A stretch of 64,000 nt of DNA from Phycisphaerae bacterium. GTDB lineage: Bacteria; Planctomycetota; Phycisphaerae; UBA1845. The position numbers and the translations under genes are program-made. Location: the NCBI GenBank assembly GCA_029260015.1, contig JAJDEB010000023.1, forward strand, positions 543,457-607,456, written 5' to 3'. Of the stretch, positions 8,886-17,381 are shown in pieces. Every line of letters starts with the position of its first letter. The first letter of the stretch is position 1. The notes beneath the pieces are model-generated. The model saw only the letters and a list, made by a program, of their open reading frames with translations. It had not been told where the DNA came from and ran no database searches.

Positions 8886-9863
8886 CTACGCCGGTTGACG
8901 AAGCGTCAGGCCAAGCTCGACCAATCGCTTCTTGATCTCATCCAGTGACGTCTGACCGAAGTTCTTGATCGACAAGAGTTCCGGTTCACTGTGCTGGATC
9001 AAATCCGTCAATGTCATCACGCCCAAGCGCTGCAAGCACTTGCGACTGCGAACCGACAACTCCAACTCGGCGACGTTTCGATTCAGAAGATTCGAATCAC
9101 CCGCGGTCAAGAGCGGTTGATGTCCGCTGGGTGCAGCGGCAGCCGCCGGTCGCTCTTCGATCAACTGACCGAGTCGCAGCCCCTTTTGTGAAAGCATCGC
9201 CTTGATTTCATTGAGCGACGTTTCTCCAAAATTCTTGTATGCCAGAAGTTTCGGCTCGGTGATTCTGAGAAGATCACCCAAGTGATTGATGTTCATCTGC
9301 TTGAGACAGTTGCGACTGCGAACGCTTAATTCAAAATCGCTGACCGGAATATCGAGCACCGCATCATGTTGTTCACGCGTGCGCTCACGATCCTCGTCGT
9401 AGTACATCGTCAGCGAGCTTTCGATATCGGCGTAGAACAGTCGGGCGCGAATGTCGTTGGGATGCTCGTCAACAATTCGGCTCAGCAGGCCCATCGCGTC
9501 ATCGTAACGACCATAGTCTTCATAGAGAATGGCAAGGTTCATCATTGCATTAACGTGAGATGGCGGCTCGGCCACACACTCTTCGTAAAGCGCCATCGCC
9601 TCTTCGTCGTCACCATGAAGATCGAGAACAAATGCCAGACGAAACAACGTTTCGCTGTGGTCGGGGTCGGCTTCGAGCGCCATTCGATACGACGCCACCG
9701 CATTGGTCCAAGCGTTGCACCGTTCGCTTAGATACCCTTCGAGGTAAAGTTTTTCGACCCGCTCCTCATCTGTACTCGGCGACATGTTGCGAAGCTGCTC
9801 TGCCGCCGCGTCAAGGTCTTTGGATTCGATCAGTGATGCAATGTTTTCGATTACCGTGCTCAT
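8886..9863 (-). CDS. TPR protein with two RNA polymerase alpha-CTD-like domains
   Basis: The 325-residue soluble protein begins with about four TPR units (residues 1-165, for example CNAWTNAVASYRMALEADPD). It then carries two copies of a helix-hairpin-helix module like the C-terminal domain of RNA polymerase alpha. Copy 1 (about 175-238) contains LELSVRSRNCL-type and YKNFGETSLNEIKAMLSQ segments. Copy 2 (about 267-325) contains LELSVRSRKCLQRLGVMTL and IKNFGQTSLDEIKKRL. Alpha-CTDs bind UP-element DNA and activators, so a role at transcription complexes is plausible, but nothing here shows which. The two copies are joined by an Ala/Pro-rich linker. Gene calls of this kind are familiar in planctomycetes. 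The start ATG is at 9861-9863. Confidence 0.85.
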   Translation of the reverse strand: MSTVIENIASLIESKDLDAAAEQLRNMSPSTDEERVEKLYLEGYLSERCNAWTNAVASYRMALEADPDHSETLFRLAFVLDLHGDDEEAMALYEECVAEPPSHVNAMMNLAILYEDYGRYDDAMGLLSRIVDEHPNDIRARLFYADIESSLTMYYDEDRERTREQHDAVLDIPVSDFELSVRSRNCLKQMNINHLGDLLRITEPKLLAYKNFGETSLNEIKAMLSQKGLRLGQLIEERPAAAAAPSGHQPLLTAGDSNLLNRNVAELELSVRSRKCLQRLGVMTLTDLIQHSEPELLSIKNFGQTSLDEIKKRLVELGLTLRQPA

Positions 9864-9956
9864 GCGTCCCTCGCTGTGGTCGTATCTATCGCGAATAAAT
9901 CAGGGGAAATTCGTACGCCCAAGCCTGTGAATACAAGGCCAGCGCAGCAACGCATT

Positions 9957-11156
9957 TTATACATGGCGAATGGGGATGCAAGCGCGCGGGATGCAACGGG
10001 CGATTCCCCTTGTACCTGCCCGCATAACACGCCAGAGGTGAGCACAAGGAAGCCATCCAGGATGGTGAGTCTTGTAAATGTCGGCCATATGAGCCCGCTG
10101 CGGGACCAGTATCGCACCGAGGTACGCGAATTGATCTTTCCAAGCCCCACCAGCCAGTCCGTCAACGCACAATCGAGCGATCGGATGCCGATCATCACGC
10201 GGTGCCTGCCAAAGCGCCAGACGGTCCGCCCAACTGAAAGGCTCCGATTCCAGTGCTGAAATCACCGATTCGGGTACCGAAGCTCCGAAGACCTTCGTCA
10301 CCGCCCGAATCGCGACAAGCGTGGGCCAAGCCAGTTTCATTGTACGAACGCCATCGACAAATGCATTCCAATCGATTTCTGTCGCGAAACGTTGAGCATA
10401 ACGGTGAATGTCCAGCAGCCAGAGCATGCGGCTGGCTCCGTGACACGCAGCATGAACGCAGAGATGAATGAGCATTCCTTCATGGCCGGGAACCAGCACA
10501 TTGGCATCACCGATGGCCAGCGGGCTGACATGATTCCAGATCGACTCGATCGAAACATTGCGGTATCGCCAAGGTCGAAACAAACGAGCGTGTACGTCAA
10601 ATTTCACATTAGGCGCATCGGTGGGCCGAAACTCGCGCTCGTAATAGAATCGCGGGAAGAAATCTTCGCGCAAAAGCGGTTCGCCATCAACACAACCCGC
10701 CGCCTTCAACACGCGACATGCCCGGTCGACATCATCAAAACGAAACAGAAGATCGACATCGGTCATCGGCCTTAGGTCAAGGCGGTCATAGATCAGATGA
10801 TTGAGGGCCATCCCCTTTAGAACCATCACATCGATATCCGCGTCATTAAGGCGAGTCGCCACGCGTTCGAGATGATGTTGAAGATGCAGGTTTCGGGCTG
10901 CGATCTGCGCTGCCGAATCAGCAAGTTTGGCACGGTGCGCATCGGCGATTGGAACGCCTCGGTCTGCGCTTGCAATCAGGACCAAACCAGCCAACCCATG
11001 CGTACAGGCATATTCTGTAACCTCGTCCCATGCTTCGGGCGCAGGCAAATGCAACTGTGCGAGATTTGATTCGTTCAAATCGTCGCCCAGCAGTTGGGCG
11101 ATCCATTCGGGCGCCGTCTGCGAAGTCTTGGTTAGATGTGTCGCGAGTCGCGTCAC
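9957..11156 (-). CDS. Nucleotidyltransferase-fold protein (NTP_transf_5-like)
   Basis: The 399-residue protein has the nucleotidyltransferase signature at about residues 125-165: VLKGMALNHLIYDRLDLRPMTDVDLLF would be read as KG...R.M.D.D, with the paired Asp residues that bind metal. A helical C-terminal region follows. This family (PF14907) is recurrent beside PqqD-like and HPr-kinase-like genes in peptide-modification clusters. I choose GTG at 11154-11156 as start because GAGGG lies 7 bases upstream; the longer frame to 11252 would run back over the end of the previous gene. It follows the HPr-kinase-like gene by 19 bases in the same operon. Substrate unknown. Confidence 0.8.
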   Translation of the reverse strand: MTRLATHLTKTSQTAPEWIAQLLGDDLNESNLAQLHLPAPEAWDEVTEYACTHGLAGLVLIASADRGVPIADAHRAKLADSAAQIAARNLHLQHHLERVATRLNDADIDVMVLKGMALNHLIYDRLDLRPMTDVDLLFRFDDVDRACRVLKAAGCVDGEPLLREDFFPRFYYEREFRPTDAPNVKFDVHARLFRPWRYRNVSIESIWNHVSPLAIGDANVLVPGHEGMLIHLCVHAACHGASRMLWLLDIHRYAQRFATEIDWNAFVDGVRTMKLAWPTLVAIRAVTKVFGASVPESVISALESEPFSWADRLALWQAPRDDRHPIARLCVDGLAGGAWKDQFAYLGAILVPQRAHMADIYKTHHPGWLPCAHLWRVMRAGTRGIARCIPRACIPIRHV

Positions 11157-11175
11157 GATGAATTCCCTCAAACGC

Positions 11176-12120
11176 TTAACCGAGTAGCGATTTCTCAATG
11201 AGGTCGCAGGTTCTATCGATGTCGCCACTTTCCAGTCGATGGCAGTCCGCACCTTGCAGCGCCCCCATCAGCATCGTCATGCCTTCATTACCCTTCTTAC
11301 GAAGATTGAAAGAAAGTTGAGCCAGTTCAAATCCTGTCTCTCCGCGAGTCAACGATCGCAGGCGCGGAGTCGCACCCTGCTCAAATTTGGGAAACACGAC
11401 ATGCCCAAGACGGCACTTTCGGCCCAGCGAATCGTCTCCGGCGACGCGCGGATTCACATAAGCGACGCGACCCTTCTTACCTTTGCGGTAGCGCCGCGGC
11501 TGAACCATCGGAAGGCCCAGATGCTCCATCACCTCAAACGACCCCTCCTTGATGCAAAGCGCTTTGGGATACGGATGAATCATCCCCTCGCCATCGATCA
11601 GTGCGAATTCATCCGAAAGGAAACGCCAACCGCGCGATAACAAACCCGCACAGAGCGTTGTTTTGCCCGATCCGGGAGCGGCAGGAAACACAACACCAAC
11701 CCCGTCGCGTTCCATCACGCCGGCATGCAGTTGCAGAAAATCATCCATCCGCCGAACGACTTCCCAGTTCAGCGCCCATTCGACATGCGGCAGCACTTCT
11801 TCGATGCGCCGAACCGAAAACATTCGCCCCTCGCTACCGCTGACGACAAACCGTCGACCCATCGTGTAGCGCGATCGGCCCCGACCGACGCGAACCGATA
11901 CCATTGCATCACCGCCGTGCGCATCGTAGCCGCCATAAAGCTCAGCGTACTCATCTGCAAGCCCATCAATGCTGCATTCGATTTCTGCGTTGATGACCCC
12001 AAGGCGCAGACGAATCTGATCGACCGCTTTCGCACCGCTGCACTCGTGTCGTGCGTAGGGCTCTGAACGATTGGCTTGGATAGCAGCGGAATCAAGTTGG
12101 CTTGTCAGGGCAGCTGTCAT
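11176..12120 (-). CDS. HPr-kinase-like (HprK-related) protein
   Basis: The 314-residue protein has an HPr-kinase/phosphorylase-type P-loop, FPAAPGSGKTTLCAGLL (about residues 155-171), and the following LSDEFALIDGEG, which corresponds to the second acidic motif of HprK-like kinases. It lacks the HprK N-terminal domain and no HPr gene is near, so it belongs to the HprK-related kinases found with PqqD-like proteins, where it is thought to phosphorylate a peptide or protein substrate. The ATG (12118-12120) overlaps the stop of the PqqD-like gene as ATGA, which indicates translational coupling. The frame continues upstream for 48 codons without family similarity, so I do not use that start. Confidence 0.85.
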   Translation of the reverse strand: MTAALTSQLDSAAIQANRSEPYARHECSGAKAVDQIRLRLGVINAEIECSIDGLADEYAELYGGYDAHGGDAMVSVRVGRGRSRYTMGRRFVVSGSEGRMFSVRRIEEVLPHVEWALNWEVVRRMDDFLQLHAGVMERDGVGVVFPAAPGSGKTTLCAGLLSRGWRFLSDEFALIDGEGMIHPYPKALCIKEGSFEVMEHLGLPMVQPRRYRKGKKGRVAYVNPRVAGDDSLGRKCRLGHVVFPKFEQGATPRLRSLTRGETGFELAQLSFNLRKKGNEGMTMLMGALQGADCHRLESGDIDRTCDLIEKSLLG

Positions 12121-12413
12121 CGGTCGCGATTCACCTTTAGGAGGCCATTTTCGACCATCGAACCGACAGCGCCAATGACATCGTCGCACGCCTGCTGGCG
12201 GGTCGCGTTCCAAACACTGGTCAACTCTTGGGCGATTGCTTCGCAGTCGGAAATTCCGTCGCATTGTTCCCAGATAAATCGGGCGGTTGAATTCAGGCGA
12301 TGGGTGGCTCCACGGTCCGGGTCGTAGATCAGCGCTTCATCATCGATGATATGGTAGGTGACGTCCTCACGGCGCTTCGGTAGGCTTGTCGGTTTTGTGC
12401 GCAAGGGCTCCAT
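12117..12413 (-). CDS. PqqD-family peptide chaperone
   Basis: The 98-residue protein matches the PqqD fold throughout: a beta-rich N-terminal part with DDEALIYDPDRGATHRLNSTARFIWEQCDG, which contains the family's hallmark L-N-tA-..-iW-..-cDG pattern (shown here as LNSTARFIWEQCDG), and helices ending in ENGLLKV. PqqD-like domains are RiPP recognition elements that bind the leader of a precursor peptide and hand it to a modifying enzyme. It begins 27 bases after the stop of the small peptide gene and overlaps the HPr-kinase-like gene by four bases. The natural client would be the small peptide encoded immediately upstream. Confidence 0.9.
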   Translation of the reverse strand: MEPLRTKPTSLPKRREDVTYHIIDDEALIYDPDRGATHRLNSTARFIWEQCDGISDCEAIAQELTSVWNATRQQACDDVIGAVGSMVENGLLKVNRDR

Positions 12414-12440
12414 CCCTTTCCGGATTGTGCTGGATCGAAT

Positions 12441-12680
12441 CTACGAGGACGGGCTGGCTGCCAACGCCTTGGTCGGTATGAACAACTGAATAACCGGTGG
12501 AACGTAAATCAAAAGCTTTCCAGACTTGCCCAGGAATTCGCGCCGGTTTCGCATTTCGCCGTCGGGCGACGCTTTCGCCAACTCACTCTGCGATTCTGCG
12601 CCAACTGTTGGCGCGCAATCCAGCTCACCTGTCGGCTTGACCGGTTCACTATTTAGGTTGTCGCAAGACTCGTTGGGCAT
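12441..12680 (-). CDS. Small peptide with hydrophobic C-terminus, candidate precursor of the PqqD cassette
   Basis: From ATG 12678-12680 this encodes 79 residues; TTG at 12722 would give 93 and an internal ATG at 12554 only 37. No start has a good ribosome site, so the N-terminus is uncertain. The first two thirds are polar (Asn, Glu, Ser, Pro). The last 37 residues carry NRREFLGKSGK, then the hydrophobic LLIYVPPVIQLFIPTKALAA and end SPSS. Position and size suggest a precursor peptide with a leader and a C-terminal core, modified by the kinase-like and nucleotidyltransferase-like enzymes downstream. The RREFL segment also resembles a Tat-type signal, so an exported peptide is an alternative. 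No known family recognised. Confidence 0.6.
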   Translation of the reverse strand: MPNESCDNLNSEPVKPTGELDCAPTVGAESQSELAKASPDGEMRNRREFLGKSGKLLIYVPPVIQLFIPTKALAASPSS

Positions 12681-12975
12681 ATTCCGTGACTCGTTCACAT
12701 TCCGAATTTCAGCATTCGCCAAGTGGGCGCAGTTCAGCCGATTCTGCCAACTGGCTCCCCGTTCCCTCGTTATCGGAATATGTCAGAACTGAATTGAGTT
12801 ATTGGACCGAAGGTGAAATGACCACCGTTCAATGAAATTGAACAGCCGAATGACTTGACCGGATTTTCGATTCAACACCTGGGCTGGCGGGTCGTCAAAC
12901 GCCCTGAGACACCGAGCCGAAAATGTTGAAGAACCAGAAGAATATCGATGAAAAGATACTAAGAATCAATGACAT

Positions 12976-13368
12976 TTAGTCGCCCGTTCCAAAATTAGAA
13001 TGATTTTGAGACGCGCTGGACGCCTTCGATACATTCATCGCCGCGATCGCCTCGTCAACATCATTGGCCATCTCGAACCACCGATCCAACTGCGTCACAT
13101 CCAACACACCGCGTACAAACGACGACGCTCCGCACAAGACCACCCGCGTCTCCGTCATCCTTGCATGTGTCACCAGCGAAATCAGATGCCCAAGCCCGGA
13201 CGAATCAATCGTCCGCACGTTCGACAGATCGATAACAACCTTGGCGCTCTTGTCGCCAACAATCGGATGAAGCTGCTCACGAATGGAGTCCTCAGCATGC
13301 GAACCCAACTCGCCAAAAAGCCCGATAACCGAAACACCACCGCTACGCTTTTCGATATTGATTTCCAT
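12976..13368 (-). CDS. STAS-domain anti-sigma-factor antagonist-like protein
   Basis: The 130-residue protein is a single STAS domain (about residues 3-105) with the phosphorylatable serine motif TIDSSGLGHLISL after VVIDLSNVR. SpoIIAA/RsbV-type proteins release a sigma factor or regulator by binding its kinase/anti-sigma partner when unphosphorylated. No anti-sigma kinase or phosphatase gene is adjacent. The 25-residue Ser/Asn tail is unstructured. It starts with ATG at 13366-13368, 69 bases after the upstream exported-protein gene on the same strand, so the two could be cotranscribed. Confidence 0.88.
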   Translation of the reverse strand: MEINIEKRSGGVSVIGLFGELGSHAEDSIREQLHPIVGDKSAKVVIDLSNVRTIDSSGLGHLISLVTHARMTETRVVLCGASSFVRGVLDVTQLDRWFEMANDVDEAIAAMNVSKASSASQNHSNFGTGD

Positions 13369-13437
13369 CTGCTCTCACTCTGCCCCATTAACTTCAACAT
13401 GGCGAACTTCAACAAGGCGAATTCATATCGTGAACGT

Positions 13438-14178
13438 CTAGTTGGAAAGATTACCCACGCTGCGCTTCCGCAAGAGCTTTCGCAGCAGCAGGTGGTTCTC
13501 ACCCATAAAATCGGTTACTTCACCCGAAACAATGAATTCGATACTCGCCGTCGAGCCCTTCGACTCGCGAATCATCCGCTCCAGCATACGATTCGGCAGC
13601 AAACGCATCGGAGGATCGGGAGTAGCCGCTGGGTTATTGTCGCCCGTAAAGTTAAACACGAACCAAGGCTCTTCACGCGTCAGTCTGCCGGATCGGTCCA
13701 CCAGAAAATATCCTTCGGGAAGGCGTGCCGGACTTCGACGCGGATCGTCATCGCTAACCGGCTCGCGAACCACCTCGGTGCCGGGTCGCGTTCCGGGAAG
13801 CAGTGGCCGGGCCTTTGGTCGATCGCGCTCAAATTGCTTCAACACGTCGTCGGCAGTGACCTTGGGAGCACTCTGCATGTCGGGCGACGAACTCCGCCGG
13901 CGATCGGTTGTGGTATTGGCGGTCGAAATATCTGTAGACGTGCCACCTTGGCTCGCTCCCTGCTTGATGGTTACCGTATCACTGTTCGTCACAGCATCAC
14001 TGTTGGTCACCGGCTTAACTTCGGTCATGTCCTTAGGTTGAGGCTGGTCATCGCCGTCAGACGCACCCTGGCCAAAGGCAGGTCCACTCAGCACCAGCAC
14101 CACAGCCAACGACCACAGACACCTTAACCCAGTCCGGTTCATCGCTGCCCTTTCGATTGCATTTGCATTGAGACCCAT
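13438..14178 (-). CDS. Exported protein of unknown function
   Basis: The 246-residue protein starts at ATG 14176-14178, supported by GGGAGGA 7 bases upstream; a longer frame exists but has no ribosome site. Residues about 15-35 (LRCLWSLAVVLVLSGPAFGQ) are a Sec signal peptide with an AFGQ cleavage region. A low-complexity Asp/Ser/Thr/Gln stretch follows. The C-terminal 110 residues contain a compact conserved-looking part with GYFLVDRSGRLTREEPWFVFNF and MRLLPNRMLERM, then a segment reading IEFIVSGEVTDFMGENHLLLR that resembles closing motifs of uncharacterised planctomycete exported proteins. Function unknown. It precedes the STAS gene on the same strand. Confidence 0.75.
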   Translation of the reverse strand: MGLNANAIERAAMNRTGLRCLWSLAVVLVLSGPAFGQGASDGDDQPQPKDMTEVKPVTNSDAVTNSDTVTIKQGASQGGTSTDISTANTTTDRRRSSSPDMQSAPKVTADDVLKQFERDRPKARPLLPGTRPGTEVVREPVSDDDPRRSPARLPEGYFLVDRSGRLTREEPWFVFNFTGDNNPAATPDPPMRLLPNRMLERMIRESKGSTASIEFIVSGEVTDFMGENHLLLRKLLRKRSVGNLSN

Positions 14179-14362
14179 CGCGCATCCTCCCTGCCAATTC
14201 CGCCGAACGACGTTCGCATTCACGACGGCATCTATCAACTAGAGTCGTCGTCTAAACACGTCAAACACACCACCAATGCCCGAAATTATCATCGGCTGAC
14301 GTGCTTCAATTTATCCACCAGTACAGATAATCGGACCAGAGCAGATTATCGGAACTGGCGGC

Positions 14363-16576
14363 TTATCGGAACCCCAACTGCTTGCGAAGTTCAACTGCCT
14401 CAGTCACCGGGCGCTTGCACACCTTATTCTCACAGACGTAGACCGCCGGCTTGCCATCCACCGGTTTCTTTCCCTTCAAGAGCGCCATGTCGTCTTGAAC
14501 CAGCGCCGTCTTACCGCCCCCGGGATTTCCGGCCAAGAGTAGAACTTTATTGGGAAGGAATCCAGCGTAAACCGACCGGACCAATTCGCCCGTCGAGGAC
14601 TCGCCGGCATCCCCAGCCACCACAATCTCTTTGACGCGATCGTGGTACATGTCCACCGCACAAAGCATCCGCTCGAACTGCGACGGCGACCCTTCGACCG
14701 CACTCTTGAACGATTTAAAAATACCCTCGGCATGGGCGCGGTAGTCAGCCCGATCGAGCATGACGCCCAACCGCACCAGATTCATCGCGTGAACCGAATT
14801 GCCCGATGGTATCGCCCCGTCGCGCGGATTCTTCGATCGGGCGATGAGCTTCTCGGCGTCGTCGGCTGTGAAGTAGAATCCTCCGCCATCCTTATCGAGA
14901 TAATGCTTGATGGTCACGTCCGTCAGCGCCTGCGCCTCCGTCAGCCAGCGCGGATCAAACGTGGCTTCATAGAGATTGAGCAATCCCTCGATCATGAACG
15001 CATAATCGCTGAGATACCCCGTCAGCCGCGACTCGCCTTTGCGATGCGTTCGCAGCAATCGTCCGTCCTTGCGCATTTTCGTCAGCACAAAGTCAGCCGC
15101 CCTGGCTGCCGATTCGGAGTACTTCGGGTCATCCAGCACGCGGGCACCTTTGGCCAAACTTGCGATCATCAGCCCATTCCACCCCGTTAAGACCTTATCA
15201 TCGAGTCCGGGATGAACGCGCTTCTCGCGCTCGGTATAGAGTTCCTTGCGGCAGGTGGCTAACTGCTTTTCAAAGTCAGCCAGTTCGAGCCCCTTTGACT
15301 TGGCGAAATCGTTTGCGGACGTTTTGATGCGCAGGATGTTCTTCGCCCCTGCCGGTGCATGCCCGCGCGACTCGAACCAGTTCCCCTTGTCGGTCACATC
15401 GTAGAATTCGCAGAACAGTGCACCCCGTTCTTCACCCAACACGGCTTTGATTTGCTCAACTTTCCAGATGTAGAATGCACCTTCCATCCCTTCGCTGTCG
15501 GCGTCGCGCGTCGAATAGAACCCGCCATCATCAGACTGCAGGTCATCTAGAACATACGCGAAAATATCGCGGGCGACGGCTTCATAGCGCGGGTTGTTGG
15601 TGGCTTGAAATGCATCGAGATAGATAGCCGAAACGAGCGCCTGGTCATACAGCATTTTTTCAAAGTGCGGCACGAGCCAATCGGGATCGGTGCTGTAGCG
15701 GCAGATGCCACCGCCAAGATGATCGTAGATGCCCCCGTCGGCCATGTTCTGCAGGGTGACGTTGACCGCACTGAGCAAGTCCGGATCTTTTGTCTGACGA
15801 TGGACGCGCAGCATCAAGTCCATCGACATGCTCGGTGGAAACTTGTTCCCGTCGCTTCGGAATCCACCTTTTTGACGATCGAAATAACCGGCGAGCAATT
15901 TCGCCACCTCGGAAACACGATCCTTGCCGATCACATCTTCATGCGGCGCATCTCCTTTGGCCCACTCATCAAGAGCGGCGCGAATCTGAACGCTTTGTTC
16001 GGCGATGCGCTGGCGATCGGACGTCCACAAATCGTGAATCTGTCTACAAAGCTGCATGAACTGAGCCTTGGGAAAATAGGTCCCCGCATAGATGGGTTCG
16101 CGCTCGTCGGTCATGAAAACCGACATCGGCCAACCACCGTGCCCTTTATTCATCATCTGCGTGATATGCATGTAAATTTCGTCAACGTCAGGCCGCTCTT
16201 CGCGATCGACCTTGACACACACGAAGCGATTATTGACAAAGTCGGCGACCTCCTCACTCTCAAACGTTTCGTGCTCCATTACATGACACCAGTGGCACGC
16301 GGAATAACCGATGCTCAGAAAAATCGGCTTGTCTTCTTTCTTGGCTTTGGCAAACGCCTCTTCGCCCCATTCGTACCAATCCACGGGGTTGTGGGCGTGT
16401 TGCAATAGATAAGGACTCGTTGCATCGATCAATCGATTGGTGTGGGCGTGCGTCTCTTGCATTGTCTTTGCGTCTCCAGAGGACGGGGGTTCTTCGGCCA
16501 TGGCGGGCGGCGCATCGAGAGCCGACCGAACCGCGAGCACGATGAGCCATACGACAACATTGTTCTTCAAACCCAT
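14363..16576 (-). CDS. Thioredoxin-fold DUF255 protein (YyaL/SSP411 family), exported
   Basis: The 737-residue protein has an N-terminal signal peptide (about 1-27, ending PPAMAEE). A DUF255 thioredoxin-like domain follows (about 45-200), with the family signature [21 protein letters not shown] and the redox-like motif [14 protein letters not shown]. After it comes a long alpha/alpha-barrel region (about 250-640) of the type seen in six-hairpin glycosidase-like folds, with [17 protein letters not shown] and [22 protein letters not shown]. Length fits the full family. The biochemical activity of this family is not settled. A signal peptide on this protein is worth noting because many relatives are cytoplasmic. 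It reads toward the exported-protein gene, about 185 bases away. Confidence 0.88.
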   Translation of the reverse strand: MGLKNNVVVWLIVLAVRSALDAPPAMAEEPPSSGDAKTMQETHAHTNRLIDATSPYLLQHAHNPVDWYEWGEEAFAKAKKEDKPIFLSIGYSACHWCHVMEHETFESEEVADFVNNRFVCVKVDREERPDVDEIYMHITQMMNKGHGGWPMSVFMTDEREPIYAGTYFPKAQFMQLCRQIHDLWTSDRQRIAEQSVQIRAALDEWAKGDAPHEDVIGKDRVSEVAKLLAGYFDRQKGGFRSDGNKFPPSMSMDLMLRVHRQTKDPDLLSAVNVTLQNMADGGIYDHLGGGICRYSTDPDWLVPHFEKMLYDQALVSAIYLDAFQATNNPRYEAVARDIFAYVLDDLQSDDGGFYSTRDADSEGMEGAFYIWKVEQIKAVLGEERGALFCEFYDVTDKGNWFESRGHAPAGAKNILRIKTSANDFAKSKGLELADFEKQLATCRKELYTEREKRVHPGLDDKVLTGWNGLMIASLAKGARVLDDPKYSESAARAADFVLTKMRKDGRLLRTHRKGESRLTGYLSDYAFMIEGLLNLYEATFDPRWLTEAQALTDVTIKHYLDKDGGGFYFTADDAEKLIARSKNPRDGAIPSGNSVHAMNLVRLGVMLDRADYRAHAEGIFKSFKSAVEGSPSQFERMLCAVDMYHDRVKEIVVAGDAGESSTGELVRSVYAGFLPNKVLLLAGNPGGGKTALVQDDMALLKGKKPVDGKPAVYVCENKVCKRPVTEAVELRKQLGFR

Positions 16577-16606
16577 GTACGCGCCCCCAGATTCTGTTTG
16601 AACTAC

Positions 16607-17074
16607 TTACCGTTTCGACGCACTCGACGCCCGTTGCTTGTTTCGCAGATTGCTTTTCACATCTTTCGTATTCAACCGCTTCGACTCAAGCACTTTGATG
16701 GCCTTGGCTATGTTCTGCACCTTGAAGATTCCGATCGCCTTTCCGCCAGCCGCTCCCGTCGTTGAATAGAGGTACGAAATCGGAACGCGACTGGCTGACA
16801 ACTTTTCACACACGTCGGCGACCATGCCAGGCTTGTTCGACATGGTAACCGCGACCACTTTCACTTCGGTCATCGAAAGATTCATTCGTTTGAACACGTC
16901 CCGCGCCCGATCGGGATTGCGGGCAACGATGCGCAGCACGCCATGCTCCGATGCGTCCATCATGGTCAGTGCGACGATGTTGATCTTCGCCAGCGCCAAC
17001 TCGCGACACACGCGCCCCAACGTATCCGGCTTGTTCCCGAGAAACAGAGAGAATTGAGTCAGCGTATCAATCAT
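16607..17074 (-). CDS. Tandem ACT-domain regulatory protein
   Basis: The 155-residue protein consists of two ACT domains (about 5-70 and 72-135), the first beginning TLTQFSLFLGNKPDTLGRVC and the second VKVVAVTMSNKPGMVADVC. The pattern N-K-P-[DG]-x-L/M followed by an alpha helix is typical of ACT modules that bind amino acids. Proteins of this layout are commonly annotated as amino-acid-binding regulators. A basic Lys/Arg/Ser tail of about 25 residues follows. I use the ATG at 17072-17074 because GGAGGG lies 5 bases upstream; the longer frame to 17113 has no ribosome site. It may share a transcript with the DUF255 gene downstream (30-base gap). Confidence 0.85.
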   Translation of the reverse strand: MIDTLTQFSLFLGNKPDTLGRVCRELALAKINIVALTMMDASEHGVLRIVARNPDRARDVFKRMNLSMTEVKVVAVTMSNKPGMVADVCEKLSASRVPISYLYSTTGAAGGKAIGIFKVQNIAKAIKVLESKRLNTKDVKSNLRNKQRASSASKR

Positions 17075-17280
17075 CGAAACCCTCCAATGGCAATTCAGTG
17101 TGAACCGATGCAAGTTTGAATCGTCGGTGCACTGAAGATACCGCGATGCGCAGACGACGTTTCAAGATTCGCAAAACTTGGGTGTGTCAACAGGAGTCTA
17201 TCGCCAACGCACGCCGGCGACAAACCAGTGAGAATCGTCACAAAGTCTGTCTTGCGCGCCAATACACCGCAGCGATTCTG

Positions 17281-17325
17281 AAAATAAAAAGCACCCGCGG
17301 AAGCGAACAACCGCGGGTGCTTGTT
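17281..17325 (-). terminator. Intrinsic terminator of the Asp/Gly-rich exported-protein gene
   Basis: A perfect 10-bp stem, GCACCCGCGG (17291-17300) with CCGCGGGTGC (17311-17320), encloses a 10-base loop. On the minus strand it is followed by TTTTTATTTT (17290 downward). It lies about 60 bases past the stop of the minus-strand gene ending at 17382. The remaining bases between 17075 and 17381 hold the upstream region of the ACT gene and nothing else I recognise. Confidence 0.88.
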
Positions 17326-17381
17326 AGATGATCAATTTGCTTCGTCAGATACTCAGTCTGTTTCGTCAAATAGACGCGCAA

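Noticed and set aside
13000-14127. A 375-codon plus-strand frame
   Set aside because: It is antisense to the STAS and exported-protein genes, and is rich in Arg/His as shadow frames of these genes are. No domain seen.
15605-16408. A 267-codon plus-strand frame
   Set aside because: Antisense shadow of the DUF255 gene, which has clear family motifs on the other strand.
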